From positions 1-64,000 of the forward strand of contig NW_019776093.1 in the NCBI RefSeq assembly GCF_001039355.2: 64,000 bases of DNA, given 5' to 3'. This DNA is from Lingula anatina (lineage: Eukaryota; Brachiopoda; Lingulata; Lingulida; Lingulidae). The notes under the pieces are model-generated. The model did not search any database. It was given only the letters and a program-made list of their open reading frames with translations, and had not been told where the DNA came from. This document shows positions 11,619 to 23,370 of this stretch, in pieces. A program made the translations under genes and the position numbers. The number at the start of each line of letters is the position of its first letter. The stretch's first letter is position 1.

Positions 11619-13472
11619 ATTTATATTATCGTTATTATATAATAACAAAAATGGTCGTTACCTAATGTCGTGCTGAGAGTAAATATTTCGCTGGTAAACA
11701 TTCCGTACATGAACCGTATAGCTATACTACAAGGATATGTGGGTGAAAAGACCCAGCCTAATCCGAAGAACCCACTCAACCCTAAGGCAAGCAGGAGAGA
11801 AAACCTTCTGCCGGCCCTGAAAGGAAAGTACCCGGGTTAAATCTTTTAAAAAGTTGAATAGTATTTTTGATGAGTTTTTTTTCTCAATCCACCGCCACAT
11901 TTGGAGGCTTGTTTGTAGACAAAAGAGTACAGGTAAGTGAATACTAAATATTTAGAGAAGAGAAAAGTAGATTTGACAAATGATGAGAAAAGTAACTTCT
12001 GCTTTGATACGGACGGTTCGCCATTTATACAAGTTACAGAAGCGGAAAAATATTTTATAGGCAAAAATACACTCAAAATGAAATAAACGAATTAATTATA
12101 TCTTATGGATTAATAAAATAATACATACCAGTCTGACAGTAAACCGAACGCCAAACCACCAATCAAAGTCCCCGACACGTACATGATGTAAGAGAACGTG
12201 AGCATCCAGGAATTATCACAGACCAGTTTGAACTAAATAATAATAATAATAATAATAATAAAAATGTGTAAGCATCTAGAAATTACCACTGTTAAAGCTG
12301 TTTTATAAAATTTGACATTGGTAATTTATGCGGCAAGTAGAGAATTGTTAAGGTAGTATATTAATCAATTTGCAATAATATGTAATATGTAATATTTCAA
12401 TAAACTGATAAATGAGATATATACATGTATACCACTTCGTACATGCTCTTCCCTTACGAAAAAGTCCTATAGGATCCTATAAGATCCAATTTCCTATATG
12501 ATCCTATAGGATCTTATAGGATCCTATAGGACTTTTTCGTATGGGTTATTAGAAAACATCAATGTATTTTTTAGTCAATCAATGTCAATATTTTGATTAT
12601 TGTAATTTGATATAATAATTCATCATACTGTCCGTTATTTGATTGCTTATTAGTTATTAGTTTACCTGCATGGGGTATGAATGCTTTACTACTGAAGTAT
12701 CAAACACCCATTCGGTGCATTTGCTCGGGTGTGTCCCGTCTTGGCTGACATTCCCCTGGTGATTGATAACGACATCGAGTTGTGTACATTGCGCCGTTGC
12801 ATTTGATGTCACGTGATCACTTGTGTTTAGGTACAGTGCCATCCCTGGAGAGTAAGAGTCGTTCAAATCTCCGGGGAGTCTACACCTTCAAATAAATGCA
12901 TCAACAGATACACATTGGGATTCTGTGCAAGTTTATAATGGGTTTTATTTATTTCTGTCAGATGAGGTATTTATAGGCTCATAACTTATAAGGCACACTT
13001 GTTCCTATGAAGTGTGATCTATCTATCTATCTATATCTATCTATCTCTCTTTTTTTGGGGGGAGGTGTGTGTTATAAACGTGCATGTAGGCCTACACAAA
13101 AAATCACAACCAAAATTAAGGTTTAACTAATTCAAACTTTGACAATACGTTAATATCTCTATTCGTACCCTCTCTACCTCCCTCCCTCTCTCAAGGTGAA
13201 TGAAATGAATGGATATAATGCAAAAGAGCACAGAGTACACATTATGAAATTACAAGTAATCCCATCTTTCGTACATGTACCTACCTGAAGTCAGGAGTCT
13301 CCTCTATAAAGACAACTGCAGCATAATCCATGGCTGGTAGAATACTTGCTATGGAGAGTAACAAGAAGACTAATTTTTGGAACTTTCCGAATTCGCCAAT
13401 TAACACAAGGATGTCGTCGAAATCCTTGACCCCGTCCCCAAAGTCGACGTTGTCTGGTTCATCTTCGATCAT
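10642..13472 (-). CDS. SLC22-family transporter, copy B, exons 1-6 only
   Basis: Exons in transcript order: 13472-13285, 12885-12666, 12232-12129, 11816-11662, 11431-11260, 10854-10642. Lengths (188, 220, 104, 155, 172, 213) match copy A exactly and the frame is open throughout. The protein begins [20 protein letters not shown] and keeps VGPHKR and [14 protein letters not shown]. Exons 7-10 are absent because the contig begins about 60 nt beyond exon 6 at the N (10582). Introns align with copy A except for insertions and deletions: MITE 1 is missing from intron 1 and a palindrome is present in intron 2. It is most simply the other allele of copy A; a recent tandem duplicate is the alternative. 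A 5' UTR splice acceptor lies just before the ATG, as in A. Confidence 0.85.
11578..11625. repeat. (ATT)n microsatellite in SLC22 copy B intron 4
   Basis: Uninterrupted ATT tract about 35 bp from the exon 4 donor. Copy A carries the equivalent tract at 5929-5970. Confidence 0.85.
12451..12545. repeat. 95-bp near-perfect palindrome in copy B intron 2
   Basis: Arms 12456-12481 and 12515-12540 are perfect 26-bp reverse complements, starting ACGAAAAAGTCCTATAGGAT. The centre is made of repeats of TATAGGATCC. The collinear intron in copy A (about 6765-6785) has no such sequence, so it is an insertion: a tiny hairpin element or a foldback remnant. Confidence 0.85.
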
Positions 13473-14357
13473 GTTTTTGGAAGCGCTAATCTCCTCAACT
13501 TTGCTGTAATAGCAATATTAAGAGTTCTTATGTAGGGAAATATTGGAGAAACAGGCCTAGTGTTGTCAACCGTCCAAAATGGCTTTCACTCCAACGAATA
13601 ATTGTGCTGAATTCCAGCGTATTACTTTTTATCAACGATTTAACTAATCTAAGGGCTCCGACATAACTTAGTTCTGACCCAGTCTTTCACTTTACGTACA
13701 CAGAGAAACAGAACAGAACAACCTCCCGCCTTCAGTTCCAAATCTTAAGTGTCTTTTATTTATGTACAAATAAGCAGACTTTATACAAGTTTATCTAAAG
13801 GGAATCTATGCATGCCATTGGCTGCTAGTGATTTACATACTAATTGTTTTGCAATATATTAACAGGTGATATGCATCTGTTGCAGGCATAAGCATAGGTC
13901 CCTATAGAGAAGAATAAATATTTATGCAAGACAGACGTCAATAATAACACTTTGAATAAATTTAATTGCGCAATATGGAATTGGTGCACGCTAGCACAGG
14001 AGCGAACGCATTGTATACTTTCGTTACCCGCGAAGATCCCTTTTTTATTTCCCGAGATGCGTGATCCGTGATGTACCACATTCTCGTGACTCGCGAATGC
14101 GCCTTTTTATTCTTTGCGCTAAGTGCAACGAAGTCATTATACCTGGTGATGCGTGATTTTTAGCATTTTTGATTATCAGTGAGATATAGACAAACCTTTA
14201 TTTACTGTGCTTTGTGAATTGATTTTATTACCCCTTAACTGTGATCATAATTCCTCTCATATGGGACCCTGTTACAGATAATTGTCTAGCTGCTACGCAG
14301 CGTGGCGTAAGGTACTTTCAGACTTACCGTATGAGAAAAAATGCCCATACGCAGACA

Positions 14358-14926
14358 AACACTAAGGGTTCATTCGACTTACGTCGTATACGGCTCAAGC
14401 ACGCAGGCTAACGTTGGTGTACGCTCGCAAATCCAAAGGGAGATAAACTGATTTGAGCATGTTTAAAATCAATTTCGTTCCCTTCAAGGTACTTGCTGCC
14501 GATAGCTCTTCTGAAATGTACGGAAAGACATGCTATGGCTTTCTTTCAGTGACTGGACAGTCATTCATAATTAAGTCATAAAATTAGAAATAGAAAAAAA
14601 ATAATCAAAGCCAAGTACAGGGGCGCGTCAAACAACGGTTTGCAATTAAGAATAAGCGTTTTTTTCCCGAGAAAACTTCATTTTTGCAGGTTAATCCCTT
14701 GTAAAGTACCTTACACGTTACATTTTAAAGAGTTAAATTTTGGATTAGACGCCTAATCCTTTTATATTTAGAGATACTGAACCCTTGTATTCTTAGTAAT
14801 TCTGTCCATTTTGTTACCCAAACTGTAATCGAGGCAATAAATAAATAAATAAATAAATAATCAGCAGCCTTTAGGATTGGATTGTTTGTGCAACGCTGGG
14901 TAGTCAGCCAAGGTTTGGCAGGCTCA
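14358..14926. mobile_element. 569-bp insertion relative to contig 1
   Basis: In contig 1, GCAGACA is joined directly to GATTGTAGCCC (about 8820-8835). Here the same words are separated by about 569 bp. The insert has no long ORF and no clear terminal repeats, and it contains a short (AAAT)n tract near 14837-14860. The family was not recognised. Confidence 0.6.
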
Positions 14927-15081
14927 GATTGTAGCCCAAGGACAGGTTTCAGACTTGCTCTGATATTAACCTGTAGGCCTCAGTACCGACGTACTGTCCC
15001 AGACAATGCACACGTGGTAGTGAATGACGTCATATAAATACTGATATTTGACAAGTCCAGTATATCATCGAACCTTAGGGT

Positions 15082-15526
15082 TCATTCTTAATGAAACTAT
15101 CGGTCTAGGCAGGGGAACCTCGCTGAATGCAATCAGATTAACAGATGAACACTCGTACGCCTCTTCCCTTTCCCAACGTACTCTTATAATCACCAGCTTT
15201 TCTGTATTCTGCCGAGAGAGGCGTGTTAATCTCTTAGGCTCTATTCCCATAGATTTTAGATCGATCTATCCCCGCGGGGAGTCTCACTAGATTACTTTCA
15301 GATAATCCGACTTAAATGTCCGTCCCGCCTACTACAAGCTTTAAGGGGGTAATTAACTTTCGTGTCCGCCCGGCTGACAGCTATTTAGCGTGAACCCCCA
15401 GGGAGTTAGGTCGATCTAAAGTAGGTCGATCTAATCTATGGAAATGGGGTGTTAATCTAATTGCATTCAGCGAGAGTCCCCTATTAGTAAGTTCGAACTC
15501 CATAATGCGATAGTTTCATTAAGAAC
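15082..15526. mobile_element. Inverted-repeat element (second contig copy), interrupted
   Basis: Same element as 8985-9210. It begins TTCATTCTTAATGAAACTAT and ends GATAGTTTCATTAAGAAC. It is split by the 215-bp element at 15237-15451. Confidence 0.6.
15237..15451. mobile_element. Harbinger-like MITE nested in another element
   Basis: A 215-bp insert with inverted ends (GGCTCTATTCCCATAGATT and AATCTATGGAAATGGGGTG). It is flanked by TTA on both sides (15234-15236 and 15452-15454), and contig 1 has a single uninterrupted TTA at the same place. A 3-bp TTA/TWA target duplication is typical of PIF/Harbinger elements; the family assignment is inference. Confidence 0.65.
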
Positions 15527-15794
15527 ACACATTATGTGTATCTTTTTATTTTTGCCCAAACCCCCTCCTTACAAAACCCTGAATTCGTGCTAGATCGTTA
15601 TAAATGGAACTTCTGAGAAGCATATGTTGATAATAGAGGTTATCTTCTGGTAAACTCTGAGACTTCGGCTTGACGTCAGAAGATTTCACTCAGGCCTACT
15701 TTACCAGACAAAATAAACACATTTCTAGATAAGATACATGTAAGTATCGGTGGGGTGATGTCACTCCTTCAAAAGCGAGACGACAAAACACAAA

Positions 15795-16789
15795 ATGGAC
15801 CCTGCCGTTTTAAGCATCAGCCACAGAATTCCAGAAGATGAAATTCCGGAGAAAAAGCTCCTGCTGGAGATTCCTAGTGCCAAACCGAAAAACAAGTGGA
15901 AACCAGTGTTTCAGCTTCTGGTTCTTGCCTTCGTCTACATGATCGGTTACTCTCCCTTCAATGCTTTGTGGAACCTAGAGGGTATCCTGTTTCCCGAGTA
16001 CGGCTTCTACGCTTTGATGTGTAACTACATCGGGTCCTATTTCATATTTTTCGTCGGTCCTTTCTTTACCAGGACGTTTGGCACCAAGGGGTCCGTGCTA
16101 CTGGGGTGGGTTGGACAAGCTGTCTTTGTCTCGGCCCATTATTTCCAGGAACCCTATATCTTGTTACCCGTCTCCGTTCTTGTAGGGGCCGGTAAGTACA
16201 GTTTAGGATAGAAGATGTTGGATGCCAGGTTGAGTGTACCACCCCCAGCAAACGATATAATGACCCCCATATCGTTTTATTGATTTTATCATCATTTTAG
16301 CGAAATTCTCGAGGTTTTTTTTTCATTTTTGAAGATAGTTTTGATTTATTTTAACATTAGTTTTAACTTCATAACGTTATTTTATTGTTATTCAACGTAA
16401 TGCTAAATCTAATGATAAAGTAAAAGTTTACCTTTTTAATCTTACCGACTTATTGATTTTGGATAAATGAGACATGAAAACATAAGTAAGGAATACATGC
16501 ATCCTTAATTTTTGGATTTGTTGGCATTGCCAAGGCTAGGAAATACAGTTATTCAGATAAAAAAGAGTATTATGGAACTTTGTAATATAAAACAAAATAA
16601 AGATCAACAATGAGCAATCCTGAAACTTCGCCAATATAAACAGGATCGATAGTAACGTTGTTGTATAAAAAAATTAAAACGTTGTTAAAATCTTTGCAGC
16701 TCATTTTACGAATTAACCTCAACAAAGCTTCCACACAACAACCAAATGGCAGCAAAATAATTTTCTGTTTAAACTCTATAAGCTGAAAA

Positions 16790-16828
<39 letters not shown>

Positions 16829-19800
16829 ATAGGTGTCTACCAGGTATATACTGTGCAAGCGTGGATGAACGGACGAATGGGTACGTTCATAGATGGACGG
16901 ATGGATGGATGGATTAAGTATTGATAAATATGAACGGACATGCGCACTTATGACCTTGATCAGCATAATTCGACATATTCACTTTTGAGACACCGGTATC
17001 AGTTATGTCAAAGTAAGTATAAAGACAGGCACTACTCTTATCTTTTATGTCGTCTGTGATAAAGTTTACGTACTAACTGGTCAAGGTGACATGTGGCACT
17101 AGCAGTGCATGTAGTAGGTGTGTGTTTGTGTGTGTGTGTGTGTTGTGTGCGTGTGTTGTGTATGTACTGTGTGTACATTCTTTATCTTTGTGCATGTTTA
17201 TGTTGTGTGTGTTGGCGTGCTGATCTGACAAACACCATTGAAAGGTGTGCTGAAAATCCCATAATAGTTTATTAACTAATTAATTAATTTATCTATTTTC
17301 ATCATTTTTGTTACTCAGGAGTACGAACTTAACTGTGTGCATTTCATGTCCACAATAAATATATATATTGTTAAATGGACGCAAGCTTTTAAATTGAGCA
17401 TAAACAAGTAACAGAAAAGCGCTGACAACGGCATTATCTTTTCAGTTCATATCCAGACAACGGCAACAATCGGCGTCTTCATTACCCATCAGGCACTGCA
17501 ATATGCTGACGTCACCGGCCAAAGTAAAGAGCACGTGCTGTCGCTTTTCCAGGGAGCATTCTATTCTCTGTACTTAACGTGCGGTATATGGAGCAACTTG
17601 ATCTCGTCACTGGTGTTGATTAAGCCGAATGATCCAAACGATGGGCTGAATTCGACAAGTGGTCTGGACGCCCACCACAACTTAACCGACTTGTGCGGGC
17701 CTGCGTTTTGCCCGTGGGAAGATACATCGGGCACTTACATAACTCGACCTGAACAATACATTGTACATATACTACTCGGTGCCTATATTGGAATGACAGG
17801 ATTAGCTTTCTTATGCGCCCTGATTTTCCTGGAGAATGTAAAACCCAGCACCAATGACGCTGTGAAAAGTGCGCTGCGTTTTGGTGGGAAGGTGCTCTCT
17901 TTGTTGTGGAGGAAGAAAGTGTTTGTGTTGCTCCCTGCCATATCTATATATGGCGTGAGCCAGTACTTCATGAACACAGAGTTTTCGAAGGTAGGTTTAA
18001 GGTCGGTTGAGGCTGCCCAGGGGCGGTTCCAGGATTATTTGAAGGAAGGGGGTTGGTTAACAGACGTGAAGCCGACCCTCCCTCCTTTGACATGTCGACT
18101 AGCTCCAAATGCATCTTTAAAATGCCTTTAGATAATATACTAATATTTGATTTAAAGAGAAACTGCTCGTTACTTGTGAATACTGCAGTGCACATGACGC
18201 GAACTACAAGGGACCCCGAACCTAGTGTTGCCCTGTTGTAAAGAAATATATTACATTACATTTAATAAAGAAAGGGATAATATTAAGTTTTACATAATTA
18301 ACTGAATTATACGTTTGGAATNTGGATGGATGGATTAAGTATTGATAAATATGAACGGACATGCGCACTTATGACCTTGATCAGCATAATTCGACATATT
18401 CACTTTTGAGACACCGGTATCAGTTATGTCAAAGTAAGTATAAAGACAGGCACTACTCTTATCTTTTATGTCGTCTGTGATAAAGTTTACGTACTAACTG
18501 GTCAAGGTGACATGTGGCACTAGCAGTGCATGTAGTAGGTGTGTGTTTGTGTGTGTGTGTGTGTTGTGTGCGTGTGTTGTGTATGTACTGTGTGTACATT
18601 CTTTATCTTTGTGCATGTTTATGTTGTGTGTGTTGGCGTGCTGATCTGACAAACACCATTGAAAGGTGTGCTGAAAATCCCATAATAGTTTATTAACTAA
18701 TTAATTAATTTATCTATTTTCATCATTTTTGTTACTCAGGAGTACGAACTTAACTGTGTGCATTTCATGTCCACAATAAATATATATATTGTTAAATGGA
18801 CGCAAGCTTTTAAATTGAGCATAAACAAGTAACAGAAAAGCGCTGACAACGGCATTATCTTTTCAGTTCATATCCAGACAACGGCAACAATCGGCGTCTT
18901 CATTACCCATCAGGCACTGCAATATGCTGACGTCACCGGCCAAAGTAAAGAGCACGTGCTGTCGCTTTTCCAGGGAGCATTCTATTCTCTGTACTTAACG
19001 TGCGGTATATGGAGCAACTTGATCTCGTCACTGGTGTTGATTAAGCCGAATGATCCAAACGATGGGCTGAATTCGACAAGTGGTCTGGACGCCCACCACA
19101 ACTTAACCGACTTGTGCGGGCCTGCGTTTTGCCCGTGGGAAGATACATCGGGCACTTACATAACTCGACCTGAACAATACATTGTACATATACTACTCGG
19201 TGCCTATATTGGAATGACAGGATTAGCTTTCTTATGCGCCCTGATTTTCCTGGAGAATGTAAAACCCAGCACCAATGACGCTGTGCAAAGTGCGCTGCGT
19301 TTTGGTGGGAAGGTGCTCTCTTTGTTGTGGAGGAAGAAAGTGTTTGTGTTGCTCCCTGCCATATCTATATATGGCGTGAGCCAGTACTTCATGAACACAG
19401 AGTTTTCGAAGGTAGGTTTAAGGTCGGTTGAGGCTGCCCAGGGGCGGTTCCAGGATTATTTGAAGGAAGGGGGTTGGTTAACAGACGTGAAGCCGACCCT
19501 CCCTCCTTTGACATGTCGACTAGCTCCAAATGCATCTTTAAAATGCCTTTAGATAATATACTAATATTTGATTTAAAGAGAAACTGCTCGTTACTTGTGA
19601 ATACTGCAGTGCACATGACGCGAACTACAAGGGACCCCGAACCTAGTGTTGCCCTGTTGTAAAGAAATATATTACATTACATTTAATAAAGAAAGGGATA
19701 ATATTAAGTTTTACATAATTAACTGAATTATACGTTTGGAATTCCAGGCTTTTGTCAGTTGTAACCTTGGCATCGAATACAACGGGTGGGCGATGATCTG

Positions 19801-20037
19801 TTTTGCCGCTGGGGACATACTGGGGTCCCTGGTGAACGGGCGACTGACCAAGTACGTCGGGATGACTGCCCTGTTGGTCACAGCAACCTGTGGGGAACTA
19901 GGGTGCTTGTTCAGTATGTTGTTCTTCGAGGCGTCAAGGGACACAGTGGAGTATTTTTTCTTGGTTCCTTTTGCTTTCGGTTTGACGGATTCCGTATGGA
20001 TGGTGCAGATATCAGGTATGTGTTGGTTTCACACATG

Positions 20038-20068
<31 letters not shown>

Positions 20069-20292
20069 CCGCGCACACAAACGTTTTTATCGATCATCCG
20101 GTGGAAAAAAACCTATAACTTGATTGGTTTAAATACTACATTGCTTGCCTGAAATTATTGGTCCAGTTAGAGTATACAAAGGTGTTCGTCCGTAAAAATC
20201 ATTTGTTACATAGCCGAATGGTTCTCTCGTTTTGGCACCAGCCCAATGATATTAGGTACTTTGGTTTGATGTGAAACGAGTCTAACTTCTGG

Positions 20293-20342
<50 letters not shown>

Positions 20343-20720
20343 TATTATTATTATTATTACATGATCATAAAATACGTATTTCAGGAGCAAGCACGGGCAA
20401 CTAGCTTAATCGTGGATTATTTTATTTTCTAATATGATTATATTTATGTCATTATTATTATTTGGAATTATTATAATGGTTATTACAATGATAAAAATAT
20501 TTTTTCTTTTACAGCCTTTATTGGACATGAGTTCCCGGATGAAACATGGCCGATGTTCATCATATTCCGGACCACCATCTACGGCATCTGCGCTATACTT
20601 CTCGGCGTGACAAACTTCGTGTGCATCAAGGAAATGTGCTTCGCCAATATCGCACTGTTTAGTTTCGGCTTGTTGTCATTTATTTCTTATAAATGTATTC
20701 GGGATCGTCAGGAAAAGTGA
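15795..20720 (+). CDS. UNC93-like membrane protein (4 coding exons)
   Basis: Exons: 15795-16191, 18867-19411 (or its duplicate 17446-17990), 19748-20015 and 20515-20720. All junctions are GT-AG and the joined frame encodes 471 aa, close to UNC93A length. The N-terminal cytosolic tail (about 36 aa) is followed by TM1 and a segment resembling the family's NLQ region (NALWNLEGILFPEYGFYAL). Exon 2 carries several TMs and a long extracellular loop with NST and NLT glycosylation sites and cysteines. Exon 3 ends GLTDSVWMVQ, which matches the UNC93 A-D-x-x-W-x-x-Q signature. Exon 4 supplies the last TMs and a short basic tail (KCIRDRQEK). UNC93 proteins are MFS-like; C. elegans UNC-93 regulates a two-pore K+ channel and UNC93B1 traffics Toll-like receptors, while UNC93A-type function is poorly known. 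The frame is intact and the gene looks functional. It is divergent to the SLC22 A/B gene. Confidence 0.85.
17113..17220. repeat. GT-rich simple sequence in UNC93-like intron 1
   Basis: TGTGTG-rich low-complexity tract, repeated at 18534-18641 by the contig overlap. Open frames through it (Cys/Val-rich) are not coding. Confidence 0.8.
17446..17990 (+). CDS. UNC93-like exon 2, redundant copy left of the gap
   Basis: Acceptor tcttttcag ends at 17445 and donor GTAGGT starts at 17991. The exon starts in phase 1 (two bases complete a split codon) and ends in phase 0. The encoded stretch is identical to 18867-19411 except for one residue (Lys versus Gln in the segment STNDAV-K/Q-SALR). It lies in a 1,420-bp block that recurs after the N at a constant offset of 1,421, so it is almost certainly the same exon seen twice, not an exon duplication. 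Reading on past the donor adds about 45 codons of intronic repeat-derived sequence that should not be annotated as coding. Confidence 0.8.
18015..18125. repeat. Dispersed repeat fragment in UNC93-like intron 2
   Basis: The words GGGGCGGTTCCAGGATTATT and GCCGACCCTCCCTCCTT resemble the ends of a dispersed repeat seen also at 22165-22375 and 23030-23060 (AAATCCGCC-type ends). It is present again at 19436-19546 because of the contig overlap. Confidence 0.45.
18322..18322. other. Assembly join (N), contig 2 / contig 3
   Basis: 16902-18321 and 18323-19742 are the same sequence at a constant 1,421-nt offset with almost no differences, so this is an unmerged contig overlap. Confidence 0.95.
20292..20359. 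repeat. (AAT)n/(ATT)n tract in UNC93-like intron 3
   Basis: A long AAT tract runs into ATT, making a small inverted repeat. A (CA)n tract lies at about 20036-20062, just after the exon 3 donor. Confidence 0.85.
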
Positions 20721-22164
20721 CGAACATTTTCTTTACATGGGTTTTGGTATTTTGCGCGAAAACAGTATGCACATGATGGTTTTCATGTTAGCATTAAGCA
20801 AATGTTACTTTTCTAGCAAAGACATAATAGAAATTAGATCTTACGAGATATATATCTCGTATACTGGACTTCCACGAACGGTAGAGGGAATGAGCTCGTC
20901 GTTTCTTCCGTAGATTTCACCAGGAAATTGCCACTTTGTTTTGAAGTTAATGGTTAAAGGGATAATAACTCTTCGGTAGTTGGGTCTCGGAGCACATTCA
21001 TTGCACAATGGCTCAAGGTCATACATTGCTATGGTGAAGAATCGTCGCAATGGCGAGGAATCCATTAACAATTCCTAGACCCAGATGATGATCCGGATCG
21101 CTGATGACCACCCTAATCTAATCACTTTTAATCACTTCGAACAATAGGATAATTGCACTTGTATTTCGCATACAAAGCTTGCCTCTATTTCCATGCGCGT
21201 CGGTGCGTTCATCCTATATATTGTTCGAAGTGCCAGCCGTGGTAAAAGTTAGTTACAACTACTCATCGTCCACTGTATGCGACATACCAGAACAAATTAT
21301 GGCTGTGTTCACATGAAAAATCTATTTTCTAAAAATCTAAAAATCTATTTGCGATATCTTGTGATCACGGTCTGTGCCCTGAATACCCCACGGCGTAATT
21401 ACGGGCATCGCGCGCCAGTTACTTCCAAAGCTGTAATTAATTCTCGGCGCTGTCAGTAATTACGCTCCAGGTGTGGTGGTTATATTCATAACGATTTAAA
21501 ACGTTTGCCAGGTGTGTTGTTACAGCGGAGATGGGATATAATGTTGCAGCAGGGCTTACTGTTAATTTGGCTTCCCTACAAGGTCATGCAGCGTCCTACT
21601 GTTGGGTCAAGCTTCAAATTTAATATGTAACTTATTGTATTGGCTTTTGGGAACAACCGCCAAAAATCCATTCGAGAATTGCTTATGCAGTAACAGGTGT
21701 TTACCTCAACCCTATGTGTCCTTTAACCCTAGAATGTGTCGGTAAATAGATATAAATCTGCAATATAAAATGAACAAATACGCCTACAGTGATGCCTTAA
21801 GGTGAAGCAACACCTGGATTTGTTAAATCATCCATCAGGTTTGTCGTTGTTTTTATTTTTGTTATTTTTAGTCAGGTATTACAAATTGTAAGAGTTTTAG
21901 TTTTATAGCATCTGTATCCAAAAAGAGTTCATTTGCAGTGGGGGTGGGGAGAGGAAGTGTTTTGTTTTCTTTTTTGTTTCGTTTGGTATGTCTTGTGACT
22001 AAATCTTTAGTGTCTGCAATGATACATCTGTGCAGTTGTAGCATTGCACAAAAAAGTTGACATTTGAAACGAAATTCATAAAATTATTAGATGTTACAAT
22101 CATTTTGAACAACAGGAAACAATAAATATTTTAATAAAGATAGTTGTATTATTAATTATAAATA

Positions 22165-22375
22165 GGGGTAGATGCAGAATTTTTTGAGGGGTCCGGCTTT
22201 TTTAGTCCTCAAATTGCGAGGCCGACCCTCACCCCCTTGGCGTCAGGTTTGGAGGACAAAAGGCGCCATTTGGTACGTTTTAGAACTATGTTTTAGCTAG
22301 ACATTTTTGGTGCATTTTTTAAACAGAAATCGAAAGGGTGTCTGGACCCTGGCACCCCCTTAAATCCGCCACTGA
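22165..22375. repeat. Dispersed repeat with AAATCCGCC-type end
   Basis: Starts with TAGGGGTAGATGCAGAATTTTTTG, read here as GGGGTAGATGCAG, and ends CTTAAATCCGCCACTGA. Its GGCCGACCCTCACCCCC core resembles 18079-18090 in the UNC93-like intron 2. It looks like a decayed interspersed repeat of unknown class. Confidence 0.45.
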
Positions 22376-23305
22376 TAAAACTACATGTACTACGATGACT
22401 ACTTAGTTAAGTTGAAAGTGACTGTTGAACTGCTTGGAGGTTAGCTGTGTTCCTACGCCCTCACTCTTAAAAGTGAGGACATGATAAGTTACCGTTCTAA
22501 TTAATTTTGATCTAAACGATGCAAGCCTCTTTAAATATCCATGAAGAACCAAAGGGTTGCTTAACTTTTGGGCGGCCGTGTACAGAACCCACTTCCACGT
22601 GTGCTTTATTTTATAATGTTACAGCCACTTACACTTTAACAACCGCTGTATGAATACAAAACGATAATTTTATTGTTTAACCACCGAGCAGTTGAACTTC
22701 TTCAACATGTTCTACTACGTCGTTATTTCCTTTATTACTTATTTTGCAACTACTACACAATACTTGTATTGCTCTTATCGAGGGATCCAAGTGGATATGC
22801 TTTATCCCCTTGCCTGTATCATGTTTTTACCTGGTCAAAGGTGTAATAAAATGACAAACAAGATGTCAGACCTCAAGTTTAAATCTGTTAAAGGGTAAAA
22901 GAGATATTTTCTGACAGTCTTCCAAATTATCTTTGTTAATCCATCTTCCATTTTTGACCGTCTTCCGACAGAAAACCTTTGATACCCGTCAATGTAAACT
23001 TAAAAATCTGACCGTCTTCGGAAGACCCAGAAGACGGCCTAAATCCGCCCCTAAAACACTTTCGAGGATTAATCAATTTTACGCGTTTATCGGGAAATTA
23101 CTCGGTCAGGTTTTGTGTTTGAGTGGAGGGGGGGGTCCAGGGGGTCCCGTTTCACTAATAAAATGCTCTCCTTTCTTGAAAGATGAATACTAAAGAAAAA
23201 GATTTGGAAAATGTTTGTACGATTATCAGAATACACGAGGATTTCAGGATGAAGAGGAGAATTCGCAGTGACATTCGAACAATCTCTTTATAATCCTTAT
23301 TGTAG

Positions 23306-23370
23306 AACCCCCTAACACACACACACACACACACACACATGCACGCTCGCACGCACGCACGCACACACAC
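23306..23370. repeat. (CA)n and (GCAC)n simple repeat
   Basis: Direct dinucleotide and tetranucleotide runs; no coding meaning. Confidence 0.85.

Larger units (their letters stand above)
13504..15794. promoter_or_regulatory. Intergenic region between SLC22 copy B and UNC93-like gene
   Basis: Collinear with 7984-9467 but longer, because of an insertion at 14358-14926 and a nested element at 15237-15451. No gene is seen in it. It should hold the divergent promoters, but no motif can be assigned with confidence. Confidence 0.4.

Noticed and set aside
17093-17275. Cys/Val-rich open frame (also at 18514-18696)
   Set aside because: Produced by the GT-rich simple repeat in an intron.
17991-18131. 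Extension of UNC93-like exon 2 by 45 codons
   Set aside because: A good donor (GTAGGT) precedes it, the sequence is repeat-derived and exon 3 continues the family homology in phase.
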